A DNA stretch of 64,000 bases. Source: UBA9926 sp023261215 (GTDB lineage Bacteria > Pseudomonadota > Gammaproteobacteria > Pseudomonadales > Azotimanducaceae). This document shows, in pieces, positions 34,762-43,527 of the stretch. The DNA lies in contig JAYPYV010000008.1 of the NCBI GenBank assembly GCA_038136035.1, forward strand, positions 1 to 64,000, written 5' to 3'. The translations under genes and the position numbers were made by a program. A model generated the notes under the pieces. That model did no database searches, was not told the origin of the DNA, and was given only the letters and a program-made list of their open reading frames with translations. The first letter of the stretch is position 1. Each line of letters starts with the position of its first letter.

Positions 34762-35322
34762 GTGAACCTACCGCTCGGCCTACTGATTGCTTACGTGCTG
34801 ATAGCGGTTCTGCTGCTGCTAGCACTTCGCTCCGCTCGGCTACCCGCTTGGATCAAACTCAGTCTTGTGACGATTGTGAGCGTTTTTTATTTCGTGACTT
34901 GGCTCGGTTTACGGCAGCTCCTGGGCTTCCCATCCCCCGAACCCCTTCCAGCCGACTTCCGGCTCGTTTGGGTTCATGTGGAAGAACCCCAATCGCCCGA
35001 CTCGGATGACGGCGGCATCTATTACTGGCTAAGACCACTGGATGACGCGGGGATCCCATCAGGGCCACCCAGGGCCCACGTTCGGCCTTTCTCCATCCCT
35101 GAGGCCATCGCCGCAGAGGCGGCGGCGGCAAGACTTCAGGAAGGTGAATTGTTAAACGGACGTCAGTCACGTTCAGCTTTGACTGCTAGGGAGAATAACG
35201 AATCGCAAGACTCAGGCGGCGAGCGTTCGACGGATGACCCCGACGATTCTGCCGCGCTGTTCTTTGAATTTTTCGAAGTGGCGCCACCCACCCTACCGGA
35301 AAAAGATATCCCTATCCGGTAG
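34762..35322 (+). CDS. two-helix membrane protein of unknown function, third gene of proton-channel-like operon
   Basis: A 186-residue protein starting at GTG 34762, directly after the preceding stop codon; AGGAAG lies upstream. Two hydrophobic helices are clear (about 3-22 LPLGLLIAYVLIAVLLLLAL, and about 31-52). The remainder is soluble: a strand-rich part with LVWVHVEEPQSPDSDDGGIY and WLRPLDDAGIPSGPPRAHVR, then a long acidic, Ser-rich, likely disordered tail. No known domain is recognised. Immediate adjacency shows it belongs to the channel operon, and it may link the channel to a periplasmic or cytoplasmic target. It converges with the PQQ-dehydrogenase gene 17 bases away. Confidence 0.7.
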   Translation: MNLPLGLLIAYVLIAVLLLLALRSARLPAWIKLSLVTIVSVFYFVTWLGLRQLLGFPSPEPLPADFRLVWVHVEEPQSPDSDDGGIYYWLRPLDDAGIPSGPPRAHVRPFSIPEAIAAEAAAARLQEGELLNGRQSRSALTARENNESQDSGGERSTDDPDDSAALFFEFFEVAPPTLPEKDIPIR

Positions 35323-35339
35323 CGATGAGTGGCTGGCCG

Positions 35340-37559
35340 CTATTCGGCGCCATCGAGCCACGTCATACGAGGCAAATCTTTCTCACCTACATAGGTGAGA
35401 CGGTCCTCTTCTGCTCGGGCTTTAACGTAGGACAACACGTCTCCTGACTGCGCTTGATTGAGCACATCACCAAACGACGCCATACCATTGGCACTTAAGA
35501 CCCCATCAATAACAATTTGATCCCAAGCGGCAAGACTTCCTTCAGAAATCCGTCGCAAGTCTGGAATGGCGCCCCCAGACCGGGCGAGGAACCCATGACA
35601 CACGGCACAATTCTCATTGTAAAGCCGCTCACCGCGTTGGATGCTCGTATGCTCAAGCGAGGCCACATCACGCGCTGGAATCTCGCGATCTCTCAAATCA
35701 GGCACGGGCAGCGCCGCTTCGCCTCCCAGCTTGAACACCAACAGTCGACCATAATTGTTATAGGTCAGTGATGCGTGCTCAGCAACGGGCGGCAGAGGCT
35801 CACCACCGAACAGATCACCACCGCCAGTGCCGGTAAGAATCGAAACGTACTGATCTCCGTCTAATTCAAAGGAGATCGGGGGCGCCAGCATCGACGTGTA
35901 GGTGTTGTATGACCAGAGCGTTTCCCCGGTATCTTTGTCATACGCGTTGAACATGCCGAGTGCGTTGCCCTGGAACACGAGACCACCCTCGGTGCCTAAA
36001 ACGCCGCCATTCCAATAGTTTGGAATCTCGACCACCCACTTCTCCTCACCCGTGAGCGGGTCGAACGCCTTTAGGTAACCTTTGGGCGTTGGTTGATCGG
36101 CCACGTTGTCTAGGATCACCTGCGCCAAACGACCAAATTCCAAGCCTGTATTCCAACCTTGCGGCTTTCGTTTATACACGCCCGTCGTTTTGTACTCCTC
36201 TGACATCTCGTAGAAGAGCGGGTTATCTTGCGCGGGCAAATAAACCAGCCCCGCTTTGGCATCCACCGACATCGCTTGCCAATTATGTGCCCCCAGAGGC
36301 CCTGGCAAGACCCACTTGCCCTTTTCTTCGTAACCCAACGCCTCGTTTTCGACCGGACGACCCGTCTCTAAATCCACGTGCGTCGCCCAAGTGACCGTGG
36401 CAAAAGGATTTGCCGCGATCAGTTTGCCGTCGCTCCGATCGATGACATAGAAGAAACCATTTTTGGGCGCTTGAAGCAGGACTTTTCGGGATTCACCCTC
36501 GATGGTCATGTCAGCGAGCGCGATGTCCTGCACTGCGGTGTAATCCCAGTTATCGCCGGGGGTCGTCTGGTAGTACCACTTCATGCTGCCGGTGTCAGCA
36601 TCGAGCGCAACGATCGATGATAGGAATAAGTTGTCACCACCCCCAGGAGATCGAATGACCCGAGTCCAGGGTGACCCATTGCCGACGCCAAGGTAGACGT
36701 TGTTGAAATCGGGATCGTAGACAATGGAGTTCCAAACCGTACCGCCGCCGCCGATCTTCCACCATTCACCACCCTTCCAGGTCTCAGCCGCCAATTCCAT
36801 TTCCGGATGCTCAAAGGGCTTGCTCGGATCGCCTGGGACCGTATAAAAGCGCCAGATTTGATCGCCTGATTCTGCGTCGTACGCGGTGACATAGCCACGG
36901 ACGCCAAACTCTGCACCCCCGTTGCCGATGAACACTTTGCCGCCGGCCACCCTCGGTGCGCCGGTGATCGTGTAAAACCGCTCTCGATCAATGAGCGTGT
37001 CCACTTCCCACACCAGATCGCCGGACTCTGCATCAAGTGCGAGTAACCGACCGTCCAGGGTTCCGACGTAGACTCGCCCTTTGTAGACCGCCACGCCTCG
37101 ATTCACCACATCGCAACACGCTCGCCGCCCCCACTCACCCGGTACCATCGGGTCATAGGACCACAAAGTTTCACCGGTTCGGGCGTCAACGGAGTAAACA
37201 CGACTCCAAGAAGTGGTGAAAAACATTCGGCCATCCACCACGATCGGCGTCGCTTCTAGCGCTCGGTTGGTGTTCATGTCTTTGAACCAGGCCAAGCCCA
37301 AAGACGCAACAGTGTCTTTGTTAATCTGGGTCAGCGGGGAAAAGCGTTGCTCTTCATAGGTACGTCCATAAGCCAGCCAGTTACCGGGTTCTGAGTCGGC
37401 TGCGTTGATTCGCGCGTCATCAATCATACCGATGGTTCGCTCAATCGCTTGGCCAGGGGCGGGAGCGCTTGATTCAACCGAGGTCTCCTGGCCTGTTTGT
37501 GTGAAATAGAAGACCGCCGCGATAATCACGACGACAATTGCTATGAGTCCTTTGTTCAC
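35340..37559 (-). CDS. PQQ- and haem-dependent alcohol dehydrogenase (quinohaemoprotein)
   Basis: Periplasmic alcohol dehydrogenase of 739 residues, type II quinohaemoprotein. GTG start at 37559 after GGAGGAG. Residues 3-20 form a single hydrophobic signal/anchor. The eight-bladed PQQ propeller follows, with the vicinal disulfide Cys148-Cys149 (GRRACCDVV) that stacks on PQQ, repeated tryptophan-docking motifs (ALDAESGDLVWEVDT, AYDAESGDQIWRFYT, AFDPLTGEEKWVVEIP) and GDNWDYTAVQDIAL near the calcium site. The C-terminal cytochrome c domain has CAVCH at 651-655 and a likely Met ligand in NGMASFGD. It oxidises primary or secondary alcohols and passes electrons to a cytochrome. No PQQ synthesis gene is in the window. 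Divergent from the CoA-transferase gene. Confidence 0.96.
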   Translation of the reverse strand: MNKGLIAIVVVIIAAVFYFTQTGQETSVESSAPAPGQAIERTIGMIDDARINAADSEPGNWLAYGRTYEEQRFSPLTQINKDTVASLGLAWFKDMNTNRALEATPIVVDGRMFFTTSWSRVYSVDARTGETLWSYDPMVPGEWGRRACCDVVNRGVAVYKGRVYVGTLDGRLLALDAESGDLVWEVDTLIDRERFYTITGAPRVAGGKVFIGNGGAEFGVRGYVTAYDAESGDQIWRFYTVPGDPSKPFEHPEMELAAETWKGGEWWKIGGGGTVWNSIVYDPDFNNVYLGVGNGSPWTRVIRSPGGGDNLFLSSIVALDADTGSMKWYYQTTPGDNWDYTAVQDIALADMTIEGESRKVLLQAPKNGFFYVIDRSDGKLIAANPFATVTWATHVDLETGRPVENEALGYEEKGKWVLPGPLGAHNWQAMSVDAKAGLVYLPAQDNPLFYEMSEEYKTTGVYKRKPQGWNTGLEFGRLAQVILDNVADQPTPKGYLKAFDPLTGEEKWVVEIPNYWNGGVLGTEGGLVFQGNALGMFNAYDKDTGETLWSYNTYTSMLAPPISFELDGDQYVSILTGTGGGDLFGGEPLPPVAEHASLTYNNYGRLLVFKLGGEAALPVPDLRDREIPARDVASLEHTSIQRGERLYNENCAVCHGFLARSGGAIPDLRRISEGSLAAWDQIVIDGVLSANGMASFGDVLNQAQSGDVLSYVKARAEEDRLTYVGEKDLPRMTWLDGAE

Positions 37560-37942
37560 TTCTTTTCTCCTCCGGGCGCACAGGAATCGTCCCTGATTGC
37601 CGCTCCTCTAAAGCCCTTCCTTGGCGAGGCTTTGCCAGAAAAGGCACACACCCCACGAACCTATGGCTGGCATTCTTGGCGGCCAGCCGCTCTCCCTCAT
37701 GCGATCGAGCATACCGCTCACCCCCAGGGTTCGCAATCATGACCACAGTGAAGGCAGCACAAGATTTGCATCGACTTTGGGCCGTGCATTTCAAGGGTGA
37801 GGGCTGGGTACCGACCATTTCAGCATCGCCCCATTGACCGCAGATCTCGAACCGCTGAACATGCGCAAGCACCGACGGCAAACCCGAGTTATGGCGAGGC
37901 GCAGGATACTGCGCTTCGCGCCCAATCAAAGAAGGATATCGA
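37560..37942. other. divergent intergenic region
   Basis: About 380 bases between the divergent PQQ-dehydrogenase and CoA-transferase genes, where both promoters should lie. Open frames here are shadows; no RNA gene or clear operator was recognised. Confidence 0.4.
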
Positions 37943-39154
37943 ATGTCTTTACCCCTAGAAGGTTTCACCGTGCTCGACTTCGGTCAGGTCTACAACGGTC
38001 CTTACTGCGGATTCTTGCTCGCGCAAGCAGGCGCACGCGTCATCAAAGTTGAATCTCTCATCGGGGAAACGTTGCGAGCACGAGGCGAGCAATCGACTTC
38101 CAGCTATCCTTTTGCACTCCTCAATGCGAACAAAGAGAGCCTATCGGTCAATATCAAGAGCCCAGGCGGTCAAGCCCTCATCCGCGCGCTGGCGGCAGAG
38201 GTTGATGTGGTTTCGGAAAACTTCGCCCCTGGGACCATGGCGAAGTACGGCATCGGCGCAGAGGCACTGACCGCGATCAATCCAAAGCTCGTGTACGCTT
38301 CGAGCACGGGTTACGGCAATGCTGAGGGTCCCTACCGAGACTACCTCGGAATGGACATCACGCTTCAGGCCATCGCGGGGGTCATGAGCATCACGGGCGA
38401 AGAAGGTGGCGGCCCCCTGAAATCGGCTGCAGCCTTCGCTGACTTTATTGCGGGCACGCATTTGTACGCGGGTATTGTCACGGCATTGCTCAAGCGTTCA
38501 CAAACCGGCAAAGGCAGCATTGTCGATATCTCCATGCAAGATTGTGTGTTTCCGACACTTGCCACAGCATTGGGCACGTATTACTTGAATGGCGAACAGC
38601 CAGCTCGTGCCGGAAATCGACACCCCGGAAAGGCTCTCGCCCCCTACAACACCTATCGAGCGGCTGACGGGCACATTGCGATCATATGTATTCGCGAAGG
38701 CCATTTTCGAAAACTCTGTCAGGCAATGCACCGCGAAGACCTCGCCGTCGATCCACGCTTCGATAGCTTCAAAACTCGGTGCGAAAACATGGATGCCCTG
38801 GACGAGATCATCAATGCGTGGACTGAGCAACACTCAAGGCAAACCCTGCTTGAGCTCACCCAGTCAGCAGGCGTCATCTGTGCGCCCGTCAACAATCTGC
38901 AGGATGTCCTGAACGACCCACATCTTGCGGCACGGGGCACCCTTGAGAGCCTGCCTCACCCGCACTTTGGCGATGTCAAACACATGCATTCAGCCCTTCG
39001 GTTTACCGGCGAATCACCCCGACAGCTCGCGCCCGCGCCAGAACTTGGCAGCGGCACGATGACCATTCTCAGTGAGCTTCTCAATTACGACGAGACGCGG
39101 ATTGCGCAGCTTGCAGAAGAGGAGGCCATTGGCATCGGCCCAAATAACCCCTGA
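37943..39154 (+). CDS. class III CoA-transferase (CaiB/BaiF family)
   Basis: A 403-residue family III CoA-transferase, which moves CoA between acids, forming acyl-CoA. AAGGA precedes the ATG. The N-terminal segment LDFGQVYNGPYCGFLLAQAG is followed by ARVIKVE, the standard nucleotide-binding strand, and SLSVNIKSPGGQALIRAL. The catalytic Asp is expected at 138 in DYLGMDITLQAIAGVMS, next to the TGYG motif (about 122-125). The protein is complete, ending with TMTILSELLNYDETRIAQL. It would activate a carboxylic acid, fitting the surrounding oxidation genes, or an oxalate/carnitine-like substrate. Transcribed alone. Confidence 0.95.
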   Translation: MSLPLEGFTVLDFGQVYNGPYCGFLLAQAGARVIKVESLIGETLRARGEQSTSSYPFALLNANKESLSVNIKSPGGQALIRALAAEVDVVSENFAPGTMAKYGIGAEALTAINPKLVYASSTGYGNAEGPYRDYLGMDITLQAIAGVMSITGEEGGGPLKSAAAFADFIAGTHLYAGIVTALLKRSQTGKGSIVDISMQDCVFPTLATALGTYYLNGEQPARAGNRHPGKALAPYNTYRAADGHIAIICIREGHFRKLCQAMHREDLAVDPRFDSFKTRCENMDALDEIINAWTEQHSRQTLLELTQSAGVICAPVNNLQDVLNDPHLAARGTLESLPHPHFGDVKHMHSALRFTGESPRQLAPAPELGSGTMTILSELLNYDETRIAQLAEEEAIGIGPNNP

Positions 39155-39292
39155 CGTCTCGGGCGATGTCGGGTCGATTCGAGTGTTTTTGTCGGGGCCT
39201 CCAACGGGTCTGGTCCGGTCAATATCGGGCGACCACGCCCCCTCTTGAATCTGACACAGAGACGGACACGCGGCCCTCTGAGGAGTTTTAAG

Positions 39293-39979
39293 TCAATTCT
39301 CAGCCATCATCGCTTGGTAAAGGGCAACGTTGAAACGCACACCTGATTGCCCTGTGTGCGAGAGCGGATCAGTCGTTTCGGGATCAAGTCCAAAATCTCG
39401 CGCCAGCGCGGCACCCGTTAGGCTCGTTGCGCCCAAAGACCAGGCCATTGATGGCAGATCCAGGACCATGTAGTGGAAGAACGCACGAAACTCGTGGCCG
39501 TGTTCTGCGAGCAGCGAGGCCACAAACTGCTGATCAAACCAGGCATTGAATGCCGTGAAAATGAGCACATGGTGCGCTAATCTTGGAGACAGAAAGGCAC
39601 TCAATCGGCTCACAGCCTCGGCTTCGGACACGGCGCCAAGAGAGCGCCAACGGGCCACGCTGAACCCATTGACGGCAGCCGCACCCGGATCCAATCGCTC
39701 AGGAAACGTCGGCATCATCCTGATAAACACCTCATCGATCACGCGTCCTTGCTCGTCCGTGAGCGCAACACCGATATCAATCATCTCGTGGTAGCCCGCG
39801 GTCAACCCAGTGGTTTCAACATCGATATGAACCAGCAGCCGGGATCTGGCATCAGCCGCCACTGACTCCACGCCGAGGGCCGCCGATTCACCGAATAGCA
39901 CGACCACGGACAAGAGGCTCAAGAAGCTTATGTGCATCAGCACGCGTCTGGGGCGAGTACCCAGTGGACGATGGTGCAT
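39293..39979 (-). CDS. exported DEDDh-exonuclease-like protein lacking the last catalytic Asp
   Basis: A 228-residue protein with the fold of RNase T/DnaQ-type exonucleases but preceded by a signal peptide. An N-terminal basic stretch (RPRR) and hydrophobic core (about 16-30, ending ESAALG) suggest export; an alternative ATG at 39937 gives a shorter leader. Catalytic motif Exo I is HIDVETTGLTAG with Asp53 and Glu55; Exo II is FNAWFDQQFV with Asp149; Exo III should be H-x4-D, but reads SHTGQSG with His208 and Gly213. So three of four metal-ligand positions remain. The mature protein would act in the periplasm. It is isolated, convergent with the CoA-transferase. Function as a nuclease is uncertain. 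Confidence 0.82.
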   Translation of the reverse strand: MHHRPLGTRPRRVLMHISFLSLLSVVVLFGESAALGVESVAADARSRLLVHIDVETTGLTAGYHEMIDIGVALTDEQGRVIDEVFIRMMPTFPERLDPGAAAVNGFSVARWRSLGAVSEAEAVSRLSAFLSPRLAHHVLIFTAFNAWFDQQFVASLLAEHGHEFRAFFHYMVLDLPSMAWSLGATSLTGAALARDFGLDPETTDPLSHTGQSGVRFNVALYQAMMAEN

Positions 39980-40425
39980 GTCAAAAACTCATAGGGCGAT
40001 CACACCAGAATACGCCGACGGACGCACGAAGTCTCGATAAGGCTCAGACCTTGATGCTAGAACTGAAACCAGCGATCCGCGTCTGTGGTTTTCGCCACAG
40101 CTTTGGCGACGAACCCTTTGATCTGAGTCAAAGCCACGTCGCGTATCCCATGAACCCATCATCATCGCTTTGGATTCGCTCACGCTTTCAGCTCAGATGA
40201 TGTCGTGACACGTACCCACGTTCAAAGGCGCTTCGATGAGCGGTGCGAGAACGCGAGATCGAGCCTGTCCATTACGCTCTAGCATCGAGCGAGGATTTTG
40301 ACACCTTGACGCGTCTGAGACGGCGAATGCCGATCCAAGCGATGCGCAGATGAGACTTCAAATGAGATGCTTGTGATGGGTATGGTCCGTGAGCCAGTAA
40401 TGCCACTTCGCGGTTTGGTGTACTT
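39980..40425. other. intergenic region with one small hairpin
   Basis: About 450 bases between the exonuclease-like gene start and the terminator of the acyl-CoA dehydrogenase. A perfect 6-bp hairpin (CTGTGG-TTTTCG-CCACAG, 40083-40100) occurs inside a short plus-strand open frame without ribosome site. No gene is supported. Confidence 0.4.
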
Positions 40426-40452
40426 AAAAAAAAGCCGGCTCGGTGCCGGCTT
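40426..40452 (-). terminator. rho-independent terminator of the acyl-CoA dehydrogenase gene
   Basis: On the minus strand AAGCCGGC and GCCGGCTT (plus 45-52 with 32-39 of block 40400) form a perfect 8-bp stem with a five-base loop, followed by a run of U (plus A-run 40426-40433). It starts 20 bases after the stop codon at 40472. Confidence 0.92.
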
Positions 40453-40471
40453 CCTCTCACAACAGGGCGAC

Positions 40472-41572
40472 TTAATCCGGAAGACCCAAGACTCGCTTGG
40501 CGATGATATTGAGCTGGACCTCGTTCGTACCGCCATAGATCGTCACCGCACGATCTCGCAACCACGAGCGCGTCGACTCAAGCTCATCAGCATCGAAGCT
40601 CTCACCTTCCCAACCAACACCGGCAAATCCGCGGAGTTCTGCCTTCAGAGAAGACCCTTCCTTAGCAAGCGTTGAACCCACGTACTTAAAAATCGAAGTG
40701 GTCGCACCGGGTGCGCCACCGCTTGTCGCCTCAGCCACGACACGCTGAACCGTCAACTGCATGGCGCGCTCGAGCATCACATGCTTGGTGATCTTTTCTC
40801 TGGCTTCCACATCGACCACCTTACCCGCGTCCTCGCCCAAGTAGGCTTTGGCTATGCGTGCGTAGGGATTGAGCGTGGGCTCCGCTGATTTCTTTTTCTT
40901 GGGCGCCGGCGCCGAGGACCGCTCGTACTGAAGCAATCGTTTGCCCACGGTCCAGCCGCGATTCAGTTCTCCCACCAAATTTTCGCGAAGCGCCACGGCG
41001 TCATCGAAGAACGTTTCGCAAAAAGGTGAAGATCCCGATATCAACTGGATCGGCTTCACCGTCACACCCGGTTGATCCATTTTGAGCAGGACAAAACTGA
41101 TACCCTCGTGCTTCGGAGCCTCGGGATCTGTTCTCACCAGCGCGAACATCCAATCGGCGTGATTCGCCCCCGTGGTCCATATCTTCTGCCCATTAATGAC
41201 GAAATGATCGCCCTCGATCACCGCTCGCGTCTGCAAGCTCGCGAGATCTGAGCCGGAGCCAGGTTCAGAATAGCCCTGACACCAACGCACTTCGCCTTTC
41301 GCAATGCGTGGCAGATGCTCTTGCTTTTGTGCCTCGGTGCCATATTCCAACAAGGTGGGTCCGATCATCGCTAGGCCCATGCCGGTGTCGGGCGGAACAA
41401 TCTTCAGCGATGCCATTTCCTCTTGCAGGACCTTGTACTCGGCCCCACTGAGTTCGGCACCCCCGTAGGCCTTCGGCCATAGTGGCGCGATCCAGCCCCG
41501 CTCAGCGCAGCGAGCCTTCCAGAGCCTTGCATCATCCGTGTCGTAAATTTCAAACGCCTCTTCGAAATGCAC
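40472..41572 (-). CDS. acyl-CoA dehydrogenase, N-terminus lost in scaffold gap
   Basis: FAD-dependent acyl-CoA dehydrogenase with about 366 residues visible. The visible part begins within the N-terminal helical domain at VHFEEAFEIYDTDDARLW; about 30-40 residues are missing. Marks include WIAPLWPKAYGG, the middle domain WCQGYSEPGSGSDLASLQTR, GQKIWTTGANHADWMFALVR and the C-terminal IYGGTNEVQLNIIAKRVLG with the FAD-contact motif. An unusual Lys-rich insert APAPKKKKSAEP (about 239-250 of the visible part) lies in the loop before the C-terminal domain. A strong terminator follows. It differs from the enzyme at 674. Substrate is probably a long or branched acyl-CoA. Confidence 0.93.
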   Translation of the reverse strand: MHFEEAFEIYDTDDARLWKARCAERGWIAPLWPKAYGGAELSGAEYKVLQEEMASLKIVPPDTGMGLAMIGPTLLEYGTEAQKQEHLPRIAKGEVRWCQGYSEPGSGSDLASLQTRAVIEGDHFVINGQKIWTTGANHADWMFALVRTDPEAPKHEGISFVLLKMDQPGVTVKPIQLISGSSPFCETFFDDAVALRENLVGELNRGWTVGKRLLQYERSSAPAPKKKKSAEPTLNPYARIAKAYLGEDAGKVVDVEAREKITKHVMLERAMQLTVQRVVAEATSGGAPGATTSIFKYVGSTLAKEGSSLKAELRGFAGVGWEGESFDADELESTRSWLRDRAVTIYGGTNEVQLNIIAKRVLGLPD

Positions 41573-41672
41573 NNNNNNNNNNNNNNNNNNNNNNNNNNNN
41601 NNNNNNNNNNNNNNNNNNNNNNNNNNNNNNNNNNNNNNNNNNNNNNNNNNNNNNNNNNNNNNNNNNNNNNNN
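41573..41672. other. scaffold gap of 100 N
   Basis: Exactly 100 undetermined bases. The start of the acyl-CoA dehydrogenase should lie inside. The sequence right of the gap to 41834 shows no recognisable part of that gene. Confidence 0.99.
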
Positions 41673-41834
41673 AAGACAGCCTTAGACCCACGCCATCTGC
41701 GGATTGGAAGCGATACCTTCCAGCTCAAACGGCCTTTCTTTCATTGACGCTGCCGCCCGTTACCACCTTTTTCTTGGGGGGTATTGAGTCATGTACGCCT
41801 ATAGGCAGCCAACAGACCATCCGATTCAACGCGA

Positions 41835-43427
41835 TTAGGGGTCTCCTGGCAAGTCTGACGTCGATGAAAACACTCTCTGCCGATCGGGTGGCGGCACGGC
41901 CAGCGGGCTGCGCTCGTTGATGTACAGGGCTATGGCATCTGCAACGCTCAGATCGAGCTGAACCTCAATGTGCGCTGGCAATTGCTCATAGCCTTCCCCG
42001 CCTGTCGCCGTGAAGGACCCTGTGGCGAGTGAGTAGTTCGCGTGATCATCCAAGGGTTGCCCATTCACCCATATCTCGAGCAAGGTTGCCTCAGGCGGTG
42101 GGCCCAGCGCGGCGGTCAACGACACACCAGAAAAATTAGGTAACCCATAATCTCGCCTTAGACCTTGCTCAATGACCGAGCGCAAGACTCGGCCCGAAAC
42201 CTCGAGGCGGGTCACCCGGTCAATAAAGGGGAACACATTCAGCACGGCCTCTCTTGTGACTGGCCCAGCCGCAAGATCTGACCTTAAAGCGCCAGGCGTA
42301 ATCATGCCGATTTCGGTCCCTGCGGCTGACTTCAGCGCATCGGCAACCAAGTTGCCCATCGTGGATTCGTGGTAGTAGCGCCTTACCACATGCGCGGTCA
42401 GCGAACCGACCACTTCTTGAAGCTCTGGAAACTGACGCCGCGCGGTGCCAATGAGCGCGGCGACGCCTGGATCGTCTGGCAGCAAGTCCGCATTGACCGG
42501 TTTCAACGCCGCGTTGCGTAATTGCCAAGGCCCCCGCGCATCTCGTTCTAATTCGAGAACCCCAAGATGCATCCCCTGTCCGTAGGTTTGAACAATCCAG
42601 GTACCGGTTTCTGGGTGTTGGACCGGCACGACCAAGCCATGATCGGTATGACCAGCGATTAGCAGATCAACACCCTGGACAGCGCCTGCGAGCTCGAGCT
42701 CTTCCTCGATGCCTCGCTGCACCTCTAAGTCGTTTTCCTTATTGGTCTGCATCGGCGCGGTGCGACCCTGGTGCGTCAGCAACACCACCAGATCAACCTC
42801 AGCTCTCACCAGATCAATCCAGGATTGCGCGGAGGATTGAAGCGGCTGAATGGCCAACCCCTTGCGGTTTGCTGGCATCATCGTGTTTTGGAACGCGTCG
42901 ATGCCCATCAACCCGATGACGGCAACCCGAACGCCGGCTTTTTCGATCAAGGCATAAGGTCGACCAAATGCGGCGCCGCCCTCGTAGACAATGTTCGCGT
43001 TCAGCACAGGATAAGTTGCCCGAGGCAGGACTCGGACCAACTGCTGCCAACCATATTCAAACTCATGATTACCCAGATTGACCGCGTCGTATCCCATCTG
43101 TCCATACAGGTCAAAAACCAGCGTACCGCCGGTTTTCTTGGACAGCGCGCCAGTAAACATATCGCCGGCATCGAATAAAAAGACGGGGACATCGCCCTGA
43201 CGCTCTCGCTGCATTAGAGATGCAAGCTTTGCCATGCCGCCTATAGCTGACATGTCATCCCGCCAATAGGCCGGTAGTGGATCGAAGACGCTCTCGATGT
43301 CGTTGGTGTAGAGGATCTTGACTGACTGGGCGAACAGCCACGGCGATGTCATCGCGCTCAGAATAAAAAGCCAAAAACACGCCAGCGAGCGCCACATCAC
43401 TTCAATTGAGTACAGGGTTATCTTCAT
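41835..43427 (-). CDS. exported bifunctional metallophosphatase/5'-nucleotidase-like protein
   Basis: Periplasmic UshA/5'-nucleotidase-type protein, about 530 residues. Start is uncertain: ATG at 43427 gives MKITLYSIEVMWRSLACFW then a hydrophobic core ending LFAQS; GTG 43454 or ATG 43397 are alternatives and none has a good ribosome site. The calcineurin-like domain shows FLFDAGDMFTG, VNLGNHEFEYGW, VVLLTHQG and LIAGHTDHG. The first metal motif, normally D-x-H, reads TNDIESVFDP, with Glu in place of His. The C-terminal nucleotide-binding domain begins at about 320 with HESTMGNLVADALKS and contains GALRSDL and FTATGGEGYEQL. Role: nucleotide or phosphoester breakdown, or a variant with altered metal chemistry. 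It follows the monooxygenase gene on the same strand. Confidence 0.9.
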   Translation of the reverse strand: MKITLYSIEVMWRSLACFWLFILSAMTSPWLFAQSVKILYTNDIESVFDPLPAYWRDDMSAIGGMAKLASLMQRERQGDVPVFLFDAGDMFTGALSKKTGGTLVFDLYGQMGYDAVNLGNHEFEYGWQQLVRVLPRATYPVLNANIVYEGGAAFGRPYALIEKAGVRVAVIGLMGIDAFQNTMMPANRKGLAIQPLQSSAQSWIDLVRAEVDLVVLLTHQGRTAPMQTNKENDLEVQRGIEEELELAGAVQGVDLLIAGHTDHGLVVPVQHPETGTWIVQTYGQGMHLGVLELERDARGPWQLRNAALKPVNADLLPDDPGVAALIGTARRQFPELQEVVGSLTAHVVRRYYHESTMGNLVADALKSAAGTEIGMITPGALRSDLAAGPVTREAVLNVFPFIDRVTRLEVSGRVLRSVIEQGLRRDYGLPNFSGVSLTAALGPPPEATLLEIWVNGQPLDDHANYSLATGSFTATGGEGYEQLPAHIEVQLDLSVADAIALYINERSPLAVPPPDRQRVFSSTSDLPGDP

Positions 43428-43527
43428 TGAATCCATTATGACCAAGGCGGACACGCCAAAACCAGGCGGCGGTCAGTCAAGACCGAATACCCATCATTGG
43501 GCGCACGAAACGCCCAAGCGCTCTGAA

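Noticed and set aside
33540..35322. Zorya-type (ZorAB) anti-phage defence
   Set aside because: The channel protein is far shorter than ZorA, the second protein has no OmpA-like domain, and no ZorC, ZorD or ZorE gene is adjacent.
40022..40200. Small plus-strand frame beginning MLELKPAIRVCGF
   Set aside because: No ribosome site or recognisable domain; it contains a perfect hairpin and lies in a noncoding interval. It cannot be excluded but is not supported.
41673..41834. Start of the acyl-CoA dehydrogenase right of the second gap
   Set aside because: The minus-strand frame there encodes no helical acyl-CoA dehydrogenase N-terminus, so the start must lie inside the gap.
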